Shown: positions 21,701 through 34,602 of the stretch, piece after piece
How positions within the stretch are numbered: the first letter of the stretch is position 1
Layout: the number at the start of each line of letters is the position of its first letter
Assembly (NCBI GenBank): GCA_039654915.1
Contig: CM077599.1
Span: forward strand, 10,480,501 to 10,544,500
Length of the DNA stretch: 64,000 nucleotides
Reading direction: 5' to 3'
DNA from: Aquilaria yunnanensis
Taxonomy: Eukaryota > Streptophyta > Magnoliopsida > Malvales > Thymelaeaceae
The notes under the pieces: generated by a model
Told to the model about the DNA's origin: nothing
Seen by the model: the letters and a program-made list of their open reading frames with translations, nothing else
Databases searched by the model: none
Made by a program: the position numbers and the translations under genes

Positions 21701-22090
21701 CTCTGGCGCCTAGGCCTCTAGGCTCGAGGGTGCCTAGGGCCTAGGCCTAAGTTATTTTTCAGACATGAGCACTTTGAACTATGGCGCTTAGGCCTCACTC
21801 TTGGGGCATAGGCCTCAAAGTTATAAATTTATTTTGACTTCCGCATGCCTTTTTTTCGTTCTACTCGTCTCGGTGTCATTCCAATGCTACGGTTTGCTTC
21901 TCCAACCTATAAAATGAAGGAACAAAGCAAGAATCGGCCAAAAATGTTACGTGGTGAGGTAGGAAACTATGGTTGAAGTTGACAAAAAGTCAACATATTT
22001 AACCACAAAATTAACATCGATCACTTTACTTTTTTATGTTTGTTCTCCGAATTTTACCTGTGTAACAGAACCCAACTATTTATGGTCTTG
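18735..22090. mobile_element. Repeat inserted in the pseudogene copy (unclassified, retroelement-like)
   Basis: The insertion starts with gtttttaaaccctaatccgc followed by aagtgcacgaga and gaataagatatcattcctac-gaggattg, a phrase that recurs in inverted orientation near 24110-24030 and 34800-34700. It ends near 22090 where pseudogene homology resumes. A C/G-rich segment at 19850-19910 and 21690-21800 contains repeated 'gcacctaggcctc' and 'gcctaggcc' words. I know phrases like these from repetitive DNA of many plant genomes but cannot name the family. No coding domain is seen. A solo LTR sits inside it. Confidence 0.5.
19912..21679. mobile_element. Solo LTR, 1,768 bp
   Basis: Begins TGTAATGCCC and ends GGGCATGACA, so the termini form a TG...CA inverted repeat with one mismatch in ten. 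Flanking pentamers are CTTAG (19907-19911) and CTTAA (21680-21684), a 4/5 match to a 5-bp LTR-retrotransposon target duplication. The G/C-rich repeat 'cctaggcctc' occurs on both sides, showing a clean insertion into the surrounding element. There is no primer-binding site, gag or pol after the first end, so this is a single LTR left by recombination. The size and TGTAATGCCC start are like Ty3/gypsy LTRs, but the clade is inference. Confidence 0.75.
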
Positions 22091-23819
22091 AAAGTTATGG
22101 AATGCTAAACAGTATCAATACCTAAAGGCCTAATGGAAACAACTCAAAGACTATTTCCATAATTTTTCACTCGTACATACAATTAGTGTTGTTGTTGTTG
22201 TCTCGTCAATAGGTTGTCCATCATTGCATATCTGTACTATTATATAAAACCTTGCTCTGTTGGCTCTCTACCATTAGACCTTTTTTCATGCTGCTTTCAC
22301 ACAACATAAGCAATTTATGCAAGTTCCACCAAACAACACCTAAAATTAAGCTTGAACACATAATAACTTACCTCATTTTCTCATATCCTCCCAAAGCTCT
22401 TACCACTTGTAGCATGTGGCTTCCTCTGCATTTTACTGTCAGCTTTGTTTGTTAAACCATATCTCTACAAGATAGCAAGTAGAGTAACATGTTTTAAAGC
22501 TTAATGCACCTCCTCAAAAAAACTAAGATGGACCAGTGAACTTATATTTTATTTTTACAAAAAATTAACAACTAAATATTACATACTTTGGCTTTATCAA
22601 AGCTAAAATATGACATGAGGTAAGGTCACTGTTCAATGGACCCTTTGATCACAATCCTCTAGCCCCTCCTCATCATTTTCATAAGTGTCAAAATAAGTAA
22701 CCTTGAGGTATACCTTCCAATTCCTCCATTTGTTTCTAGTGGATTATAACTCCTAGCTCTTACAGCTTAAATCAATGTTAAATTTGGTCTATAAAGCAAA
22801 AAAAAAAAAAAACACTACAAAACTAGAATGTTTACATAAGAAAATTGTTATATAATTTCAATCCCCTGCCTGAATCAATTGTCACAAATCCTCTTAATCT
22901 CTAATGAACATGATTGAGTCAAGTGCCAGGTGGCTATCCTAAGCTATAATGCCCAAGGAATTGCTTAGTTTTTGATGCCTCAATGCCAACAGGCTACCAT
23001 CATTGATTCATTAAGAGGATCAAATGTCCTTTTACCACTTTCATCATTACTGAAGACATGGCGAGTAAGACTTTTCACATTCTTCCCTTTCTTTATGAGG
23101 TTTCTCTATCTCACTGTTTTCTTTATGTTTCACTGGGATTGACAAGACTCATATTTGTTCTATGGTGTATGTTCAAGCCTGATTATACCAGCATGCAACT
23201 CATCTTGGTTCTCCTGACAAGGTTTTTCAGCACTAAGGCCAATAGAGAATCTTAGACCACAATTAATAACCATCATGGCAGAGTCTGACAAAGAGATGTG
23301 TGGATTTTCTACAATGGGTAAAGGAATATATGAAAAATAATGTTAGTGCATGCTATAATCCATCACAACTTTAATGAAAAAACAAACCTTATTTATATCA
23401 AATGGCAGTATTAGCATTTTTTCCTTTTAATTAGTTTAAATTAGAGTTAAATAGAACATTATACTGAAAAGCACCAAGAAGCAATATATATGCATAACGT
23501 TTTTCAGGAAATAACAATTCAAGCACATAGAATGCAGATAGAAGAGGCATCTTATGTTACAACACCATAGAGATAGTTCATCTATTAATTTTTTTTTTAG
23601 GGGAGTAAGGTAAGAAAATGGGAAGAGTCAAACATTAGTCAACTGTTAACAACTTATAACCTTAAAAAGACTTGGCAGGTCTTAAATAATGTATTCCACT
23701 ATTCTTTTCAGTTGATCTAAAATAAGTAATATATTGTTTAAATAAAAATCAAAATGCAATCCATGTATAAGTTCACAAAGAAACATAAGCATTTCACTAA
23801 CCATAACTCGCTATACTTA

Positions 23820-25061
23820 ACCAAGTTAAGTAATGAAAACCATAGGAAATGTGACCATTCCAAATTATTTGAAACCCAAATTTGAATTGTTATTATTTAC
23901 TCTTGTTAGTGGTAGTTTAATTAAGATCAATTTAGTTCATTTACTTTATGGCCAAGCAAGTTATCTAAACTTCGATTGTCTAGTTAAAGTGAGGTCTAAA
24001 ATTTAGTACAATTAATTCAACAATACTCATCATCCTTATGGGAACGATATCTTACTCACTCTATCTAAACACATTTTATGCCATTGTGAATTGAGTGATT
24101 TTAAAACTCCCAAAATAAGGACACGTACCCAACACTTCCAACAGCACTTAATCACCCATAAAGGCAAACACCACATCTCTCGATGATGTAGCCCTATGTT
24201 TCTTGAATCTTTTCCCTCTTTTAAGCTTCATTTTGATCTTAATTCTCATTGGTTACATTCTTGGACAACTTTATCTCTAAGGATGGTTTGGACTTATGTA
24301 TGGGTAATCTTAAACTTTCTAATGCACTATCCACCATTTTATACTCTCCCTTAGGTTTTTAGATCTAGTTTCTCCTAGTGTTCTTCATCTTCATCATCAT
24401 CTCAATTTTAAGGAAGAGACTTTGGAGCTTGAAGAGGGAGATCAATGGCTTGGAAAAAGAGTTAGGAGAGCTTGTCTTCTCCATTATTTTCATATTGTCT
24501 CTCTTGGGATTTATAGTCTTTTGCTTATTGTAGTAGAATTATGTTCTATTTTACTTTCAACTTTTTTTTTGTTTTTATGTTGAGCATGAAGTAGATCTCA
24601 AACACTTTCTAGGTTATAGTTACTTGATATGGTTATTCTATTTTGAGTTGATGTTTAATGTTCTAATTCTTCCATGATTACTTGTTTTCCTGTCTCATTG
24701 AGGTTGTCGAATGTTTGTTGGCTAAGGATCTCAATCACATGCATATTAGATTCTTGTTAATACTTGGAAGAAATAAAAAAAAAAATCAAAACAAGGAGAA
24801 GGGATTAGTAACTAAGAAGCTTGTTGCAAAACTTGCTTACGTTGCTAAATGAAGTGAGCATTGATCTTTTAATGCCCCTTTTAAGCTAGCTAATATTTTG
24901 AAATCCATTGATTCTTATTTTGGGAGGGTAATGATCCAACTAAATGCCTTCATCAACAGGTATGGGAAATAGAACTTTAGCATCAATAATCATAGTTAAC
25001 TAAAAACGTAGTGAAAATCCTAGGAAATGTGCCATTAGAACTTATTAGAAGCATCATTAGC
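23820..25061. other. Repeat-derived intergenic DNA
   Basis: Contains, on the minus strand at about 24110-24030, a diverged copy of the phrase found at 18735-18815 (ttttaaa...gagtaagatatcgttccc-ataaggatgatgag). The following 24.2-25.0 kb has ordinary AT-rich sequence with no recognised gene. The CACTA element is inserted at 25065. Confidence 0.4.
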
Positions 25062-25079
25062 ATTCACTACTAAAAAAAC

Positions 25080-25866
25080 AGAAGATTCCAACTGCCTTTA
25101 CTTCCAACGGCCAAACCGTTGGAAATTTCCAACTGCCAAAACCGTCGGAGGAAAGATAAAACCTTTTCCAACGACTTAGCCATTGGAACTATTACGCCAT
25201 TAAATTTAGGGGTATATATATAATATTTCCAACGGTTGTAGCCGTTGGAAAAATATATAGTATGAGGGAAAATTAATGTGAATTTTTGCAAATTATATAT
25301 ATATTATTTCCAACGGCTGTAGCCGTTGGAAAATATTTAGTATGAGGGAAAATTAATGTGAATTTTTGCAAATTAAAGTGGATAATATTTTTGCAAAAAT
25401 ATATAGTATGAAGGCAAATTGAATTAATTTTCTCCAAATTAAAGTGGATAATATTTCCAACGGCTTTAGCCGTTGGAAAAATATTCTTTTTATGGGAAAT
25501 TAAATCAAATTGTTCCAACGGGAATTGAAGATTACAAATTTATTGTTTTTAGTATTTCCAACGGCTTTAGCCGTTGGAAAATATATGTTGACATGGGAGA
25601 TTAAATTTTGTAATTTTTCCAACGACTTTAACCATTGGAAGTATTTTTAGTAATTTACGGATTTATATTTTTTTATTTCCAACTGCTTTAACCGTTGGAA
25701 AAAATAGTTGCATATAATTTTGTATTGTCATGGTTTCCAACGGCTTAGGCCGTTGGAAAATAATTGAGGCATTTTCCAATTTCCAACGGCTTCAACTGTT
25801 GGAATTTCATTTTATAAAATGAACCGTTTTGATTTTTTTTTTCCAACGGCTAAGACCGTTGGAAAA
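25080..25866. repeat. CACTA left subterminal palindromic repeats (about 12 units)
   Basis: About a dozen units of the form TTTCCAACGGCTnnAGCCGTTGGAAA, each a 22-26 bp near-perfect palindrome, at roughly 25106, 25168, 25227, 25308, 25455, 25555, 25617, 25676, 25734, 25780 and 25840. Some units carry CpG decay (aacgac..ccattgg, aactgc). Repeated subterminal motifs are transposase-binding sites in En/Spm; that these bind the element's own protein is inference. Confidence 0.85.
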
Positions 25867-25879
25867 TTCTAATTTAAAT

Positions 25880-26240
25880 CCCCCCCCCCCCAGGCAGTCG
25901 TCTTATTCGTTGGGAAAAAACCAGAACTTCGTCTTTCTTCTCTCTTCTCGTTTCTTTGTCCCACACGCACACACATCACGTTCGTATCTTCGATTAAGGG
26001 CTTAATCAACTTCCTTGAGCTCATTTTGGCATGGATCTAGTGTCATTTGCCTTGATCTGTAGGTTAGTTTGGTTTTGTTTCAATTTTTTTTCTTTTTTTT
26101 TTGCGGATTTTCGTTCTTTGATGTTCTTTGTTGATAATGGGTTGAAGATTTTGCTTGTTGTGGCAGATTTGAAGCTATTTCCACGCATTTGAAGGAAGTA
26201 AACTTTCGGATTTGAGGTAAGTTGGTTTAATACGTATTTT
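25880..26240 (+). promoter_or_regulatory. Putative leader of the CACTA transcription unit
   Basis: A run of ten C (about 25881) is followed by a pyrimidine-rich stretch (cttctctcttctcgtttc, near 25940) and sequence of higher complexity resembling a 5' UTR. Possible splice donor gag/gtaagt at about 26216 could begin the long intron in which the minisatellite and trinucleotide tract lie, ending before the transposase ATG at 28467. No TATA box was identified with certainty. Confidence 0.35.
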
Positions 26241-26429
26241 TAAATTTTTTCCCCAAAAAATACTTAAAATCCGGATTATGTAATGTTAATTTGGTTTGAA
26301 ATATGTGAAATGTATGTGATTTGTAATTGTTGATGGTTGAATGTGAAGTATGTAGGTTACCCATTACAATTTCAAATTTATGTCCATTTTCTTAGTTTTT
26401 TTCTTATTTTTGGGATTAATTAAAAAATA

Positions 26430-27120
26430 ACAAATTATTAGTTTTAAGTAAATTGTTTAGGTAGTATATTTATGTGTGAAATTAGTTAGTATAATTAAAA
26501 ATAGTTAATAATTAGTTTTAAGTAAATTGTTTAGGTAGTATTTTTATGTGTAAAATTAGTTAGTATATTTAAAAATAATAAATAATTAGTTTTAAGTAAA
26601 TTGTTATATTTATGTGTCAAATTAGTTAGTATATTTAAAAATAATAAATAATTAGTTTTAAGTAAATTTTTTAGGTAGTATATTTATGTGTAAAATTAAT
26701 TAGTATATTTAAAAATAGGAAATAATTAGTTTTAAGTAAATTGTTTAGGTAGTATAATTATCTCTAAAATTAGTTAGTATATTTAAAAATAGGAAATAAT
26801 TAGTTTTTCCTACATTGTTTAGGCAGTATATTTATGTGTGAAATTGGTTAATATAGTTATAAATAGGAAATTATTAGTTTTAAGTCAATTGTTTAGGTAG
26901 TATATTTATGTGTGAAATTAGTTAGCATATTTAAGAATAGAAAATAATTAGTTTTAAGTAAATTGTTTAGGTAGTATATTTATGTATGAAATTAGTTAGT
27001 ATATTTATAAATAGGAAATACTTAGTTTTAAGTCAATTGTTTAGGTAGTATATTTATGTGTGAAAGTAGTTAGTATATTTAAAAATATCAAATCTTTAGT
27101 TTGAAGTCAATTGTTTAGGT
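26430..27120. repeat. Minisatellite, about 10 copies of a 66-75 bp unit
   Basis: A repeating unit containing attagttttaagtaaattg then tttaggtagtatatttatg, tgtgaaattagttagtat and atttaaaaatagga recurs head to tail. Copies start near 26436, 26510, 26584, 26651, 26722 and onward to about 27115. Units differ by a few substitutions and small deletions (the fourth lacks the ttaggtag part). Confidence 0.85.
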
Positions 27121-27261
27121 AATATATTTTGTTAGTATGTACAATGTTTAATTGGATTTATTGTTACAATGTTTTAAGAATTGGAATTAATATAAAGGTA
27201 CAAAATATTTCTATTTAAATAAGTTTGTTTGATTAAGTTTGACCTTGAATATAATATATGT

Positions 27262-28165
<904 letters not shown>

Positions 28166-28466
28166 TGGATAAAATATTGAGAAGCTCATCCTATTAAGTA
28201 GTAACAGTAAACCTTTAATAAAAACAAAAGTACTGTTAACCTTAGCTAAACAATAAATAGTAAATAAGGTTGGTTTGTTTTAACTTACATTGTTTAGATT
28301 AAGTGAAATATTAATGCATGCAATTAATAATAATATGTTGGCTATTGATACATGCGATTCATGGATTTAATTTTTTATATGATTTAATTTGCGAAATTAA
28401 TTTTATGTGTTCATGCTTTCGTATATGTCATAAAGGTAAATATATAATTTCCATTGGTAGGACTCC

Positions 28467-31400
28467 ATGGAACAAGAACGTAATTGGATGTATAATAGTC
28501 GTTATTTACCTGGTCGAGTTGGGTACAAAGAGGAGTGGGAGACAGGGGTTGAGCAGTTCATAACATTTGCCTGTAGCAACCCAGGTCATATGGATGGAAA
28601 CAAAATACGTTGCTCGTGTAGGAGATGTGAAAATTTGAGGTTTAAGGATTGTGATGACGTTAGAGTTAATCTATACAAATGGAGTTTCATGCCTTATTAC
28701 ACCAACTGGACAGCTCATGGGGAGCCATTTAATGAGCCTCCGCATCAGCCGTTTGATAATTGTGATTGGTATGAGCATGCTGAGTACAGTTCAAATGTAA
28801 ACCCATATGCTCGAATGATATTTGATGTAGTTGGACCAAGTTCCCATCAGAATTTCACTGAAGTGGATAAACAACCTAATGAAGGTTTTAGACGGTTTTC
28901 TGATTTACTGTACTCCGCTAGTATACCTCTTTGGGATGGATGTGATAAGCATTCTGAGCTGTCTGCTGCAGTTTGTTTGTTAAACCTTAAAGCAGAATAT
29001 CACATACCAAGAGAGTGTTATGATGGTATCGCGAACTTGATGAAAGAAACACAGCCAAGTGACAGCAAAATGTCATCCAATTTGTATGAGACGAAGAAAT
29101 TAGTTTCACAACTAGGCCTTGCCCATCTTAAAATTGATGCTTGTGTTAACGACTGCATGTTGTTTTGGAATAATGATGAAGATGGTTCATAATGCAAGTT
29201 TTGTGGTGAATATCAGTTTAAACCAAGAAAAGCTGGGTGGGGTAAAGATAGATCAAGAAAGACTATGCACTATTTACCACTCATTCCTTGCCTTCAGCGA
29301 CTATATGCTTCACTTTCAACTGCAGAGCACATGAGGTGGCACAGTGAACATTGATTTGACCCAAATATTTTAAAACATCCTTCAGATAGGGAAGCATGGA
29401 AACATTTTGATTCCACGTATCCGTGGTTTGCGGCAAATGCCTGAAATGTTTGCCTTGGAGTTTGTTCTGATGGCTTTGTGCCTTTTGGAAACTCTGGTAA
29501 ACAATACTCATGTTGGCCTGTCATTGTTACTCTGTATAATTTGCCTCCGTGGATGTGTATGAAGAAACCATATATGTTTTTGACTGCATTGATACCTGGC
29601 CCTCGAAGTCCACGTCAGAGTATTGATGTGTATTTACAACCTCTTATTTATGAATTGAAGTAGCTATGGGAGGATGGGGTCGAAACATGAGATGTTTCAC
29701 TTAAACAAAATTTTCAGCTCCGAGCTTCGGTTTTGTGGACCATAAATTACTTCTCGGCTTATGGGATGTTGTCAGGATGGATGACTCATGGGAGGTTATC
29801 TTGCCCTATTTGCATGGATGCTAGTAAAGCCTTCCAACTTGAGCACAGGAGGAAGACTTCATTCTTTGATTGTCATCGGCAATTTCTCAAGTTCGATCAC
29901 CCATATAGAAGAAACAGAGTCACCTTTAAGAAAGGAAAAGTTGAGAAATCGTTACCTCCTGAGCGTCTACCGCCTGAAACAATATTTGAACGTATCTCAC
30001 ATTTGCCTTCTGTAGTTCACAATGGCCAGTTTATAACCATACCAGGTTATGGCAGAACTCATAATTGGACAAAACAAAGTATTTTTTCTGGGAGTTGCCG
30101 TATTGGAAGAGTAATTTAATCTACCATAATTTAGATGTTATGCATATAGAGAATAATGTGTTTGACAATATATGGAATACAGTGATGGATGTGACCAAAA
30201 AAACTAAGGACAACGTGAAGGCTCGTAAGGACCTTGAGATTCTGTGCAGTCGATCAAAGCTAAATTTAATTCCTCAAGGCGACGGCCAAACATTTAAACC
30301 GAAAGCCACTTTTGCACTAAACAGACATCAGAGATCTGATGTGCTGAATTGGGTTAAAACACTTAAACTCCCAGACAGCTATGCAGCGAACCTTGGGAGG
30401 TGTGTTGACAGTAATGTAAGTCAGATGTCTGGTATGAAAAGCCATGATTGTCATGTAATGATGCAGAGGCTCCTCCCAATTGCACCTAAAGCAATTCCTG
30501 AAAATATTTAAAAATCGTTGATCGAGTTAAGCCAATTCTTCCGAGATTTATGCTCTCCAGAGTTAGATGTGAATCACATGGTCGATTTGGAAGCCAATAT
30601 TCCTGTCATACTTTGTAAGTTGGAAAGAATTTTTCCACCGGCTTTTTTCGATTCGATGGAACATTTGCCGGTTCACCTACCTTACGAAGCAATGGTTGGA
30701 GGCCCCGTTCAATATAGGTGGATGTACAAATTTGAGCATTGTATGCATGACCTTAAAATAAAAGTATCAAATAAGGCTCATGTTGATGGTTCAATTTGTG
30801 AAGCATATCTAATTGAGGAGACCTCTACATTTTGCTCTCACTGCTTTGAATCTCATATTCCACATATGGCAACTAGAGTACCTCGTAATGATGATGGCGG
30901 ACAAGGACCATATGATGAATCGGTGTGGTCTATCTTTAGATACCCGGGTCGTCCATATGGTGTATCAAGATATCGATATCTTGATGACAATGAATTGAGG
31001 GTCGCTACTGCATATGTGTTACTGAATTGTAAGGAGGTGAAGCCGTACCTCGAGTAAGTAAAATAACACATATTTTCTTTATAAACTCTATTAAGTAATA
31101 ATACTTTTCTTCTTTTATACTAAACTCATCAAGTTTATGCTCCATCGACCTCTTTCTATATCTTGTAGTTTGTTTGTTGATGAAGTGCGTATGCATGAAC
31201 CTAATATACAGATGTCAGACCTAGATGTCTACATTGAGAATAACTTTGAGACATGGCTTAGAAACTATGTAAGTTATCTACACTTAAATTTTACCCATAT
31301 TTTGCTTTTGAAGGGTAACACATATTCATAGTATCACTATGTGTAACTAGGTGAATGATGTGCGTAACACTATCACGGACCGCTTCCTGTGGGATGTTAC

Positions 31401-32127
31401 ATGGGGGCCATCCCGTCGTGTTAAGAGTTGGCCTGTTTACTTCATAAATTGGTACAAGTTCCACATTAACGACTGGGGTCGAGACAAAGCAACAATTAAT
31501 AGTGAAGTATGTAAAAGGACTTCAGGATCAAGTGAGGTTGAATGTAATTTTTATGGGGTGTTAGAAGAAATCATTCAACTTGAATATCCTGGCTGGCCAC
31601 ACAAAAATGTTGTATTGTTTCGGTGTGCTTGGTTTGACCCTACTCCAGATCGTGGCACTCGGGTTCATAAACAATATGGTATAGTTGAGGTTCGTGATGG
31701 GCGCTGATATGGGAAATTTGACCCGTTCATTCTTGCATCCCAAGCTGATCAAGTTTACTACACCCCGCACCCAACAAAGTCACTTGAAAAAATGGGTTGG
31801 TTAGCGGTTTTGAAAATAAAACCTAGACGCATCGTTCATAATAATGTAAATGATGTCGAAGATGCATTTCAGGAAGAATTATTGCCCGGTGTGAACAGGT
31901 CTCCCATAATTATGGATGACCCAATCGACAATTTAGCTGAAACAGGAGTATGGGAAGATGTAGAGGATGACATGGCAATCAGGGAAGAAACTTTGCAACA
32001 TAACGATGAATTTGACAATGAGGAGTCCCTTGAAGAAAGTGATGAAGAAGATGAATTTGAATCTGGGGATACTGATAGTGGCGAATCAAAGACAGAAACT
32101 GAGGACGATGTAGTCCATTCACAATAA
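28467..32127 (+). pseudogene. CACTA TNP2-type transposase, with stops and frameshift
   Basis: Starts at ATG 28467 (MEQERNWMY). Domain order: transposase-associated domain to about 28740 (cysteines in CSCRRCENLRF); linker; Transposase_21 catalytic region with VCLLNLKAEY and, later, WELPYWKSNLIYHNLDVMHI; a DUF4218 segment with LSQFFRDLCSPELD and LPYEAMVGGPVQYRWMYKFE; then DUF4216 with YPGWPHKNVVLFRCAWFDP and KFDPFILASQADQVYYTPHP. The C-terminal end is acidic (EESLEESDEEDEFES). Lesions: TAA 29190-29192, TGA near 29352, TGA near 29441, TAG near 29661, TGA near 29688, TAA near 30509, TGA 31705-31707, and a one-T frame change near 30085. Introns at about 31055-31170 and 31270-31350 are probable. 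Family proteins excise the element by cutting at the termini; this copy cannot be full length. Confidence 0.9.
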
Positions 32128-32299
32128 TGTAAACGTGCAATTACTTATAAAATGTATTGTGAACGTGGAGTAACTTTTAATATGTAAATACTAAGTCGAA
32201 CTTCAAAGTGGTGGGTGCAATATCACATAACTTTTCTAGTTTTTTCAATGGTGTATGTTAGTTTTGTAAATTGTTGTATGGGTTTTTAAAATAATGTAG

Positions 32300-33926
32300 A
32301 TGCCATCTAAAGGAGATGCGACGTATACACGTTGACCAGGGAAAGGCCTATTTCAGCAGATGAAAGAAGTATTAGCAGAACCAATTGCTAGACATGAAAG
32401 GGTAGGCCAATCGCATTCCCGTCATTCAGATTCACAACCCTCGATAGAACAAACAACTGTTCCACATCCTCACCCCCGCACAGGTGATATTCGCATTGCT
32501 CCAGTCGGCCGTAGTGCTAGTCGATCTACTCTGGCCCTTGTAGTTTCACTCGATGGTGGGAATTCCAATGGTCAGTCAGCGGTATCCCAAGCCCCGATTC
32601 AGGCGCGCTTACAGATAAGACCTCACGAAAACACGTAAGTAATGCACCCTTTTGAACCATAATAGTTTATTTAACATCAAGTATGTGAAGTCCCAGTAAA
32701 AAGATAGTAATTTATTGTGTCAAAACATACACTTCATGTAGCTTCCTTCCATCAAGAGCAACACGGTTGGTGACTAGATGCTTTACCACACACTTCAAGG
32801 GACATCATGACTGGACGATCCCAAGCCCAGCAGATATTCAAGCGTGGTGGCGCGTATTTGAGGTTTGCACTTTCTTATGACTATTTCGACTTTATCAACC
32901 ATGTTGCGAACTATGCGACGCTATATATTTTTTTTAACGTGCAAGGATTATGTGAGTGGGATCCAGCTTACCATAATAAGGTCTATCGCGTTTGGCATAT
33001 GATGATGTCTAATCATTACCGATCAACGTTGGGTGACATCCGTAGAGAGAAAAATCTGAAAAAAGGGCAAGCAAGGGCATATTTTATGACCGACGCACAG
33101 TATGCAGAAATAGAGGAATGGTGGGCTACAACGGAGTTTGACGAGCGATTGGCAAGGGGTAAGACAATGCGCGCTTCATCATCGCAGTCATCTAACTCCA
33201 CAGGTGCATGCAGTACTACTTATACAGGAGGTTCGGTTTCAATTACTGAACACCGAGAACGAATGGTAAAATTATCCTCTTTTACACAAAATTCAACTTA
33301 CTTACGTTGTAATAAAATTAATGTTAGTATGTTTCCAATGTAGCATGAGAAAGATTCGGAGAAAAGGGACCCTGGCTTGTTCAAGGTGATGCAGCAAACT
33401 CATAAGAAAAAAAGTGGGGAATACGTTAACAGGCGGAGTGAAGAAGTTGCGGTAATTATTTGACTAATAATTACAGCTAATATTTCTGATCTTGTTACTA
33501 ATAAATTATCTTTACTTTTTATGAAGGCAATAATAACTGCTGAGATTAAGGAAGCAACGTAGTAAATGGATGACGAAGGTGGCACACCTAACATAGATGA
33601 GGTTGTGATCATGAGTGCAGCTGCTGGGGGCAGGAAGAAAGGGCGTGTATTTGGCCTTGGATCAGAACAACATGTTGTGCCTGGACGACGACGACGACCA
33701 GGGCTTACTCATGCAGCACATGTTGATGTCACGCAGACTCTGAAGTTCACTGAACAAGTACAGCGAGTCGTAACGGAGCAAACTGCACAACAAGCATCAC
33801 ATTATGAGTGGAAGCTAAAGCGTCTGAAGAGGAGACAACGAGTTGAGCTCGAGTACATATGTAAGTCAATTGGTATTCCCCCGCCCGCGCCTCCTGCAGA
33901 TGATGATGATGCCTCAGGATTGGATT
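32300..33926 (+). pseudogene. CACTA second gene, Transposase_24 (Ptta/En/Spm) type, damaged
   Basis: ATG at 32300 (MPSKGDATYTR) is followed by TGA at 32333-32335. Downstream the frame continues with a His/Pro-rich part to a donor at 32634/32635; the next exon (about 32753) has HHDWTIPSPADIQAWWRVFE, and in a shifted frame YDYFDFINHVANYATLY-like sequence, then GLCEWDPAYHNKVYRVWHMM, RREKNLKKGQARAYFMTDAQ and EEWWATTEFDERL. Two short exons follow (33344-33450, 33526-33560) and a last one with KFTEQVQRVVTEQTAQQASH, a predicted coiled coil, ending in an acidic tail before TAA at about 33926. The VMQQTHKKKSGEYV phrase is typical of this plant family. The role, by analogy with TnpA, is binding the subterminal repeats; this is inference. 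Confidence 0.75.
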
Positions 33927-34229
33927 AAGAATAGATCAGGTATATCATGCTACTATGTGTGTTTATTAACAAACAAACACTTAGTTGGAGAATGAAACCA
34001 TGTAATTTCTAGTATAAATGTTTTTATGTGGATTTATAAGTACATTTATATCATGACTTAGTAATTTGAATTGTGTAGGTTTTTATGTCGTTATATATAT
34101 ATTTTTATGTAATTTCAGTCAAAAATTTGACTATATACGATATAATTAACTGGAATATAACAGGTTAACGTTTAAACTAAACATTCAATTGGAATGAACA
34201 GCACAATGATGAATAATATAAATGAAAAA

Positions 34230-34585
34230 AAAAAATCCAACGGCCAAAGTCGTTGGAAACTTTTAATATGGCCAAATTACCAACTGCCTAGGCAGTTGGA
34301 AAAAGGAAAATTTTCCAACTGCCCAGGTAGTTAGGCAGTTGGAGAATTTCCCAACTGCCAAACTGCTTGGGTAGTTGGAAGCCGTTGGAACACCAAAAAA
34401 ATAAATTTATGATTACAGCCGTTGGAAATTCTTCAACTGCTTATTTTCTAACGGCTGATAGTTGGAAATTCCAACTGCTAAGATCTGGGCTGTTGGAAGT
34501 AAAACTTCCAACGAATGGATTTCCAACTGTCAAATTTCCAACGGCTAGCCTAAAATTTTCAACTGTCGGCCGTTGGAAATAGGCG
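34230..34585. repeat. CACTA right subterminal repeats
   Basis: Densely packed, more irregular units of TTCCAACGGC/GCCGTTGGAA and the variant CCAACTGCC/GGCAGTTGG, about ten half-units in 350 bp. The variant with ctgcc/ggcag is more common here than at the left end. Confidence 0.8.
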
Positions 34586-34602
34586 TAGGTTTAGTAGTGA
34601 TT

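Larger units (their letters stand above)
18410..23800 (-). pseudogene. Second, highly decayed copy of the Transposase_24 gene part
   Basis: Segments align by eye with the minus-strand gene at 9.2-11.45 kb in the same order and orientation: 18420-18735 with 9190-9515 (shared gcatatttttgctccaaa), 22090-22480 with 9575-9960 (shared ttggc...tctaccattagacc versus ttggcctcttgccatcagg), 22500-23050 with 10000-10510 (shared aatatgacatgaggtaagg), 23060-23300 with 10540-10760, and 23500-23800 with intron sequence at 11150-11450. Because introns align as well as exons, this is a DNA-level duplication, not a retrocopy. Coding frames are broken throughout. A repeat of about 3.3 kb (about 18735-22090) is inserted in it. 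The bromodomain exons are not present in the copy. Divergence is far greater than lesions in the first copy would suggest, so this one has been without function longer. Confidence 0.72.

Noticed and set aside
25080..25866. Regularly recurring palindromic repeats resembling a CRISPR array
   Set aside because: Repeats are CACTA subterminal motifs with uneven spacing, in a plant nuclear element with TIRs and a target duplication; CRISPR arrays do not occur here.
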